DNA from: CAZEBW01 sp964510205
GTDB lineage: Bacteria; Chloroflexota; Anaerolineae; VGOG01
DNA length: 32,867 nt
Assembly (NCBI GenBank): GCA_964510205.1
Contig: CAZEBW010000040.1
Span: 1 to 32,867, forward strand
Reading direction: 5' to 3'
Part shown: positions 30,300 to 32,867 of the stretch, piece after piece
Numbering within the stretch: position 1 is the stretch's first letter
Layout of the letters: each line of letters opens with the position of its first letter
Made by a program: the position numbers and the translations under genes
Notes under the pieces: generated by a model
What the model saw: only the letters and a program-made list of their open reading frames with translations
What the model was told of the DNA's origin: nothing
Databases searched by the model: none

Positions 30300-32018
30300 A
30301 TGAGCAAGCACAAATACGCCATCGGAATAGATTTCGGCACCGAATCGGGGCGGGCGGTGCTGGTGGATGTGGCCAGCGGCGAGGAGGTGGCGACCTGCGT
30401 GCATCCCTACGCCGACGGGGTGATAGACGAAGTGCTACCTGGCACCAACGTCAAACTGCCCCCCGACTTCGCGCTCCAGAATCCCGCCGATTACCTGGAG
30501 ACGGTGAGGATGGCCATTCCTGCCATCCTCAGGGAGGCCGAGGTGGAGGCGGAGGATGTTGTCGGTCTGGGCACCGACTTCACGGCCTGCACCATGATGC
30601 CCATTGACGAAGAGGGCACGCCTCTGTGCCTGAAGCCCGAATGGCGCGACAACCCCTACGCCTGGGTCAAAATCTGGAAGCACCACGCCGCCCAGCCCGA
30701 GGCCAACGAGCTCAACCGCATCGCGGGGGAGCGAGGGGAGGAGTTCCTCGACCGCTACGGGGGCAAGATCTCTTCGGAGTGGCTGTTCCCCAAGATCTGG
30801 GAGACGCTGAACAAAGCCCCTGAGGTCTACCAGGCAGCGGACCGCTTCATCGAGGGAGCCGACTGGATCGTCCTGCAGCTCACGGGCCAGGAGAAGCGGA
30901 ACTCGTGCACGGCGGGCTACAAGGCCATCTGGGAGAAGGGCGCCAGCTACCCCTCGGACGATTTCTTCGCCGCCCTCGACCCTCGGCTGCGCCACGTGGT
31001 GGACGAGAAGCTGTCGCGGGACATCTACCCCCTGGGCGGTCGGGCCGGCGGGCTGACCAGGCAGTGGGCGGAGGCGACGGGCCTCAGAGAGGGAACGGCG
31101 GTGTCTATCGGCAACGTGGACGCCCACGTCTCGGCGCCGGCGGCCACCGTTGTCGAGCCGGGGCGGATGGTGATGATCATGGGCACCTCTATCTGCCACA
31201 TGGTGCTGGGCACAGAGAAGCAGATCGTGGAGGGGATGTGCGGCGTGGTGGAGGATGGCATCATCCCCGGCTTTTTCGGCTTCGAGGCCGGCCAGTCGTG
31301 CGTGGGCGATCACTTCGCCTGGTTCGTGGACAACTGCGTGCCTTGGGAGTATCATCAGGAGGCCGAGAGGCGAGGGCTCGACCTGCACGCCTTGCTGGAG
31401 GAGAAGGCGGCCCAGTTGCGGGTGGGCGAGTCGGGGCTGCTGGCCCTGGACTGGTGGAACGGCAACCGCTCCATCCTGGTGGACGTGGACCTGACGGGGA
31501 TGCTCTTGGGGGCCACGCTGCTGACCAAGCCTGAGGAGATCTACCGCGCCCTCATCGAGGCCACGGCCTACGGCACGCGCATTATCATCGAAACCTTCGA
31601 GAAGAGCGGCGTGGCGGTGAAGGAGCTGGTGGCCTGCGGCGGCTTGCCGGAGAGGAACAAGCTGCTGATGCAGATCTACTCCGACGTGACGGGGCGCGAC
31701 ATTAGGCTTGCGGCCTCATCTCAGGCGGGGGCTCTGGGCTCAGCCATGTTCGGAGCGGTGGCGGCCGGCCAGGCGGCGGGAGGCTATGAGTCCATCTTCG
31801 AGGCGGCCAAGTACATGGCCCACCTCCAGGATGAGGTCTACCGGCCCATCGCCGAGAACCAGGCTGTGTATGATCAGTTGTACGCCGAGTACGTGAGACT
31901 GCACGACTATTTCGGGCGAGGTCAGAACGATGTCATGAAGCGTCTCAAGGCGCTCAAGCAGCGAGTCAGGGAATCAGGGAGGAGGGAGGAGGGACTAGGG
32001 AATCAGGGCCACACCTGA
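30300..32018 (+). CDS. araB: Ribulokinase
   Basis: The 572-residue protein matches ribulokinase in size and motifs: AIGIDFGTESGRAVLVD at the N-terminus, VGLGTDFTACTMMPID, WVKIWKHHAAQPEA, the catalytic Asp in GNVDAHVSAPA, IMGTSICHMV and, near the end, VACGGLPERNKLLMQIYSDV with QAGALGSAMFGAVAAG. It phosphorylates L-ribulose (or D-ribulose) with ATP to feed AraD, which is the next gene. AGGAGG lies five bases before the ATG. The last 15-18 residues, rich in Arg, Glu and Gly, come from a heptamer repeat tract that contains the stop codon, so the native end has been replaced or extended. Confidence 0.93.
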   Translation: MSKHKYAIGIDFGTESGRAVLVDVASGEEVATCVHPYADGVIDEVLPGTNVKLPPDFALQNPADYLETVRMAIPAILREAEVEAEDVVGLGTDFTACTMMPIDEEGTPLCLKPEWRDNPYAWVKIWKHHAAQPEANELNRIAGERGEEFLDRYGGKISSEWLFPKIWETLNKAPEVYQAADRFIEGADWIVLQLTGQEKRNSCTAGYKAIWEKGASYPSDDFFAALDPRLRHVVDEKLSRDIYPLGGRAGGLTRQWAEATGLREGTAVSIGNVDAHVSAPAATVVEPGRMVMIMGTSICHMVLGTEKQIVEGMCGVVEDGIIPGFFGFEAGQSCVGDHFAWFVDNCVPWEYHQEAERRGLDLHALLEEKAAQLRVGESGLLALDWWNGNRSILVDVDLTGMLLGATLLTKPEEIYRALIEATAYGTRIIIETFEKSGVAVKELVACGGLPERNKLLMQIYSDVTGRDIRLAASSQAGALGSAMFGAVAAGQAAGGYESIFEAAKYMAHLQDEVYRPIAENQAVYDQLYAEYVRLHDYFGRGQNDVMKRLKALKQRVRESGRREEGLGNQGHT

Positions 32019-32062
32019 TCCCTGATTTCCTGATTCCCTAGTCACTGATTCCCTGATCACTA
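31965..32062. repeat. Heptamer repeat tract with 13-bp inverted repeat at the araB-araD junction
   Basis: Units such as CAGGGAA, TCAGGGA, GGAGGGA (twice) and CTAGGGA change, after the araB stop, to the complementary TGATCCC, TGATTCC and TAGTCAC. CTAGGGAATCAGG (31995-32007) and CCTGATTCCCTAG (32029-32041) pair perfectly around the stop codon. It could reduce read-through into araD or stabilise the message. Confidence 0.88.
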
Positions 32063-32074
32063 AAAGGGATCCCC

Positions 32075-32716
32075 ATGCTCGAACACCTGAAGGAAGAAGT
32101 CTACAAACTGCACCTGGAACTGCCTAAGAACCGCCTGGTGGTCTGGACCAGCGGCAACGTCAGCGCGCGCGATCCCAGGACCGACTACGTGGTCATCAAG
32201 CCCTCGGGGGTGCGCTACGAGGACCTGCGGCCTGAGCAGATGGCGGTCGTGGGTCTGGACGGCCAACGCATCGAAGGCGATCTCAAGCCCTCTTCGGACA
32301 CGGCCAGCCATCTCTACATCTATCGCCATCGGCCGGATGTCAACGGCGTGGTCCACACCCATTCTCCGTACGCCACCGCCTTCGCCACACTGGGCCGGCC
32401 TATCCCGGTCTACCTTACTGCCATGGCCGACGAGTTCGGTGGCCCTATCCCGTGTGGCGGCTTCGCCCTCATCGGTGGGGAGGACATCGGCCAGGTGGTG
32501 GTGAAATCCATCGGCGACTCCCCGGCCGTGCTGCTCAAGAACCACGGCGTGTTCACCATCGGCCCCGCGGCCGAGGCTGCCGTCAAGGCGGCGGTCATGG
32601 TAGAAGATGTGGCCCGCACAGCATGGCTCGCGCTGCAACTTGGCCGGCCGGAGGAGATCGCTCCCGAAGACGTGGCCAGGCTCCACTACCGTTATACCCA
32701 CAACTATGGTCAATAG
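32075..32716 (+). CDS. araD: L-ribulose-5-phosphate 4-epimerase
   Basis: The 213-residue protein is a class II aldolase/adducin-family epimerase. It shows TSGNVSARD (phosphate binding), IKPSGVRYEDL, KPSSDTASHLYIYRHRPDV with the catalytic Asp, VHTHSPYATAFA with two zinc His residues, and KNHGVFTIGP with the third. It converts L-ribulose 5-phosphate to D-xylulose 5-phosphate, joining arabinose breakdown to the pentose phosphate pathway. It follows araB after a repeat-filled gap of 56 bp. It could also be a fuculose-phosphate-type aldolase, but AraB next door favours AraD. Confidence 0.9.
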   Translation: MLEHLKEEVYKLHLELPKNRLVVWTSGNVSARDPRTDYVVIKPSGVRYEDLRPEQMAVVGLDGQRIEGDLKPSSDTASHLYIYRHRPDVNGVVHTHSPYATAFATLGRPIPVYLTAMADEFGGPIPCGGFALIGGEDIGQVVVKSIGDSPAVLLKNHGVFTIGPAAEAAVKAAVMVEDVARTAWLALQLGRPEEIAPEDVARLHYRYTHNYGQ

Positions 32717-32867
32717 CGGTTCAGCATACCGGATGGCGACTCGATGCCCCCGGCTGGCAGTTCGACGACGTCTACGAGGTCTGGGTGGGGCCATCTAGTC
32801 CATGAGGGGTATAACGCCATGTGCAACTTTATTTGACAGACACCAAGCCTGCGAAATCAAGTGGGTT
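32717..32867. other. Intergenic end of window
   Basis: No gene start is recognised in these 151 bases. A TTGACA occurs at 32834-32839, but the position of any matching -10 is at or beyond the window edge. Confidence 0.4.

Noticed and set aside
32452..32805. 117-codon frame overlapping and extending past araD
   Set aside because: It is in another frame of a clear epimerase gene; the tail after araD shows no recognisable protein.

Overview
The window looks like a high-GC piece of a Chloroflexota (Anaerolineae-like) chromosome, probably a heterotroph living on plant or algal polysaccharide. This is inferred from the mix of an ABC sugar importer whose lipoprotein has a Val/Glu/Lys-rich linker, two GH42 enzymes, a Na+-pumping decarboxylase, a three-domain GT39-type membrane protein and a very high density of short repeats. 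No rRNA, tRNA or CRISPR array was seen.

Left part (1-12.4 kb, nearly all minus strand). A beta-class DNA methyltransferase is cut off at the left edge. Then come an LctP-type lactate permease, a membrane-anchored Mth938-domain protein and a large GT39-like glycosyltransferase. After these lies a coherent operon read right to left: acyl-CoA dehydrogenase, PlsC-like acyltransferase, carboxyltransferase (mmdA-like), OadG-like gamma subunit, biotin carrier, Na+-pump beta subunit, and a permuted-papain amidase coupled to the pump gene. The simplest reading is methylmalonyl-CoA decarboxylation (propionate formation) linked to Na+ export.

Right part (13.1-32.7 kb, nearly all plus strand). This is a sugar catabolic island. 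A LacI regulator has a near-perfect promoter overlapped by two tandem operators. It is followed by a sugar-binding lipoprotein and two permeases (no ATPase), a FucI/AraA-fold isomerase, a phosphotriesterase-family (lactonase-like) hydrolase, a GH42 enzyme, a decayed flavodoxin-family gene, a class II aldolase, an FGGY kinase, a second GH42 enzyme, a creatinase/M24-like protein lacking metal ligands, a beta-phosphoglucomutase-like phosphatase, AraB and AraD. A VapBC-type toxin-antitoxin pair sits inside it on the opposite strand. AraB and AraD imply L-arabinose use, and GH42 enzymes can release galactose or L-arabinopyranose. No classical araA is present, so the FucI-like isomerase is a candidate substitute.

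The most unusual layer is repeats. (i) Two families of multi-hairpin elements are each present twice, in inverted orientation on either side of a gene block. Their stems differ by compensatory double substitutions, which points to conserved structure. (ii) Six tracts of degenerate heptanucleotide repeats differ in sequence but share a 7-bp period; some run into coding sequence. (iii) A 57-bp inverted-repeat element is inserted twice in frame in the glycosyltransferase gene. (iv) A repeat with the core GCTCAGGAC is found three times, once in frame beside the active site of the phosphotriesterase homologue. (v) Two palindromic elements begin with TGTCATTGCGAG. Several of these repeats create false N-terminal extensions or new protein segments.
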